Shown here one piece after another: positions 24,631-25,017 of a stretch of 25,017 bases of DNA. Position 1 is the stretch's first letter. The number at the start of each line of letters is the position of its first letter. The DNA lies in the NCBI GenBank assembly GCA_944384475.1, contig CALWTN010000025.1:1-25017 (forward strand), read 5' to 3'. Origin of the DNA: an uncultured Clostridia bacterium. Its GTDB lineage: Bacteria > Bacillota > Clostridia > Christensenellales > UBA1242. The notes below the pieces were generated by a model. The model ran no database searches. It had not been told where the DNA came from and was given only the letters and a program-made list of their open reading frames with translations. Made by a program: the position numbers and the translations under genes.

Positions 24631-24636
24631 GTTTTA

Positions 24637-24665
24637 ATTATGAAAAAAAAATTAAATTTTGTCAA
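24637..24665 (-). promoter_or_regulatory. Sigma-A promoter, leaderless candidate, for SH3 gene
   Basis: On the minus strand TTGACA (24660-24665), 17-nt spacer, CATAAT (24637-24642), ending 6 nt before the ATG at 24630. As upstream of the gene at 22893, the -35 lies in TTTGACAAA and the start codon is preceded by AAAAC. Confidence 0.6.
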
Positions 24666-24761
24666 ATTAAATTGAAATTAAAAAAATTAACAGGCTATTG
24701 CAGTCAATATTTATTATATTTTTTTTTGTATATAAAATTATTTTGCTAAATAAGATATAAT

Positions 24762-25017
24762 ATGAATTTTTTTGTAATAAAAAAGAGACATTTGTGTTTA
24801 ATTTTGTGCGTAATTTTGGTTTTGGTTGGGTGTGGTGTCTATTTTGGCTTGACGGCGCAGGCGTATCAACCAAACCTTTCGCCAACAGTTGTGATTGACG
24901 CAGGGCATGGCGGCACAGACGGCGGGGCGGTGGGCAGAAAGACGGGCGTAACCGAAAGCCAAATCAATTTGCAGTATGCTCAAACGCTTAAAGAGGTTTT
25001 GCAAAATCTTGGCATAA
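24762..25017 (+). CDS. cwlD: N-acetylmuramoyl-L-alanine amidase, CwlD-like (3' partial)
   Basis: 85 complete codons to the window edge. A basic start (MNFFVIKKRH) precedes one hydrophobic helix (LCLILCVILVLVGCGVYFGL), then VVIDAGHGGTDGGAVG, the Zn-binding motif of amidase_3 enzymes, and TGVTESQINLQYAQTLKEVL. This pattern and short membrane-anchored N-terminus fit CwlD, the amidase that prepares muramic-delta-lactam in spore cortex; a general cell-wall amidase is the alternative. TATAAT directly abuts the ATG and no Shine-Dalgarno is seen, so the start is uncertain; a TTG at 24792 with AGAG upstream is another option. Confidence 0.8.
   Translation, partial: MNFFVIKKRHLCLILCVILVLVGCGVYFGLTAQAYQPNLSPTVVIDAGHGGTDGGAVGRKTGVTESQINLQYAQTLKEVLQNLGI

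Overview
The window looks like the chromosome of an AT-rich, low-GC Gram-positive bacterium (Bacillota, Clostridia-like), probably an uncultured spore-forming or formerly spore-forming lineage. The evidence is an unmistakable Spo0A, a CwlD-type cortex amidase at the right edge, bacterial Ku, YqeY, strong AAGGAGG-type ribosome binding sites, consensus sigma-A promoters, and several lipoprotein or C-terminally anchored surface proteins. Housekeeping genes dominate. There is no CRISPR array, insertion sequence, integrase or obvious prophage.

Layout, left to right. (1) 2-7850: the 3' part of a very large secreted protein (FN3/Ig-like modules followed by a GLUG-like beta-helix region), with a lipoprotein 16 nt downstream, closed by a terminator. 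(2) 7864-12915: an information-processing operon, typA - small membrane protein - dnaB - gltX, with an extended -10 promoter in front and a terminator behind. (3) 12948-13967: two minus-strand genes, a SecB-like small protein and a YcxB-like membrane protein. (4) 14070-16040: a stand-alone GlmU acetyltransferase domain directly followed by glmM, i.e. the last steps to UDP-GlcNAc minus the uridylyltransferase domain. (5) 16089-17644: minus-strand proline-rich protein and ku. (6) 17752-18867: a secreted BIG2/Ig-like protein. (7) 18988-19064: tRNA-Met(CAU), minus strand, divergent from yqeY and a metallophosphoesterase overlapping it by 4 nt. (8) 20404-21891: a lipoprotein with a C-terminal membrane anchor. 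(9) 22084-22851: spo0A. (10) 22893-24630: a small membrane protein, then two minus-strand genes, one with a phage-tail-like architecture and one SH3 membrane protein. (11) 24762-end: start of a cwlD-like amidase.

The most notable points are as follows. Spo0A has lost key receiver residues (phospho-acceptor Asp replaced by Glu, second acidic residue replaced by Lys) while keeping its DNA-binding domain. Three genes have sigma-A promoters whose -10 box ends exactly 6 nt before the start codon and no Shine-Dalgarno, suggesting leaderless mRNAs. GlmU is present only as its C-terminal half. A run of 18 A lies inside a coding sequence just upstream of dnaB. A terminator hairpin contains the ribosome binding site of the next gene. 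All functional calls come from reading motifs by eye; no database search was run.
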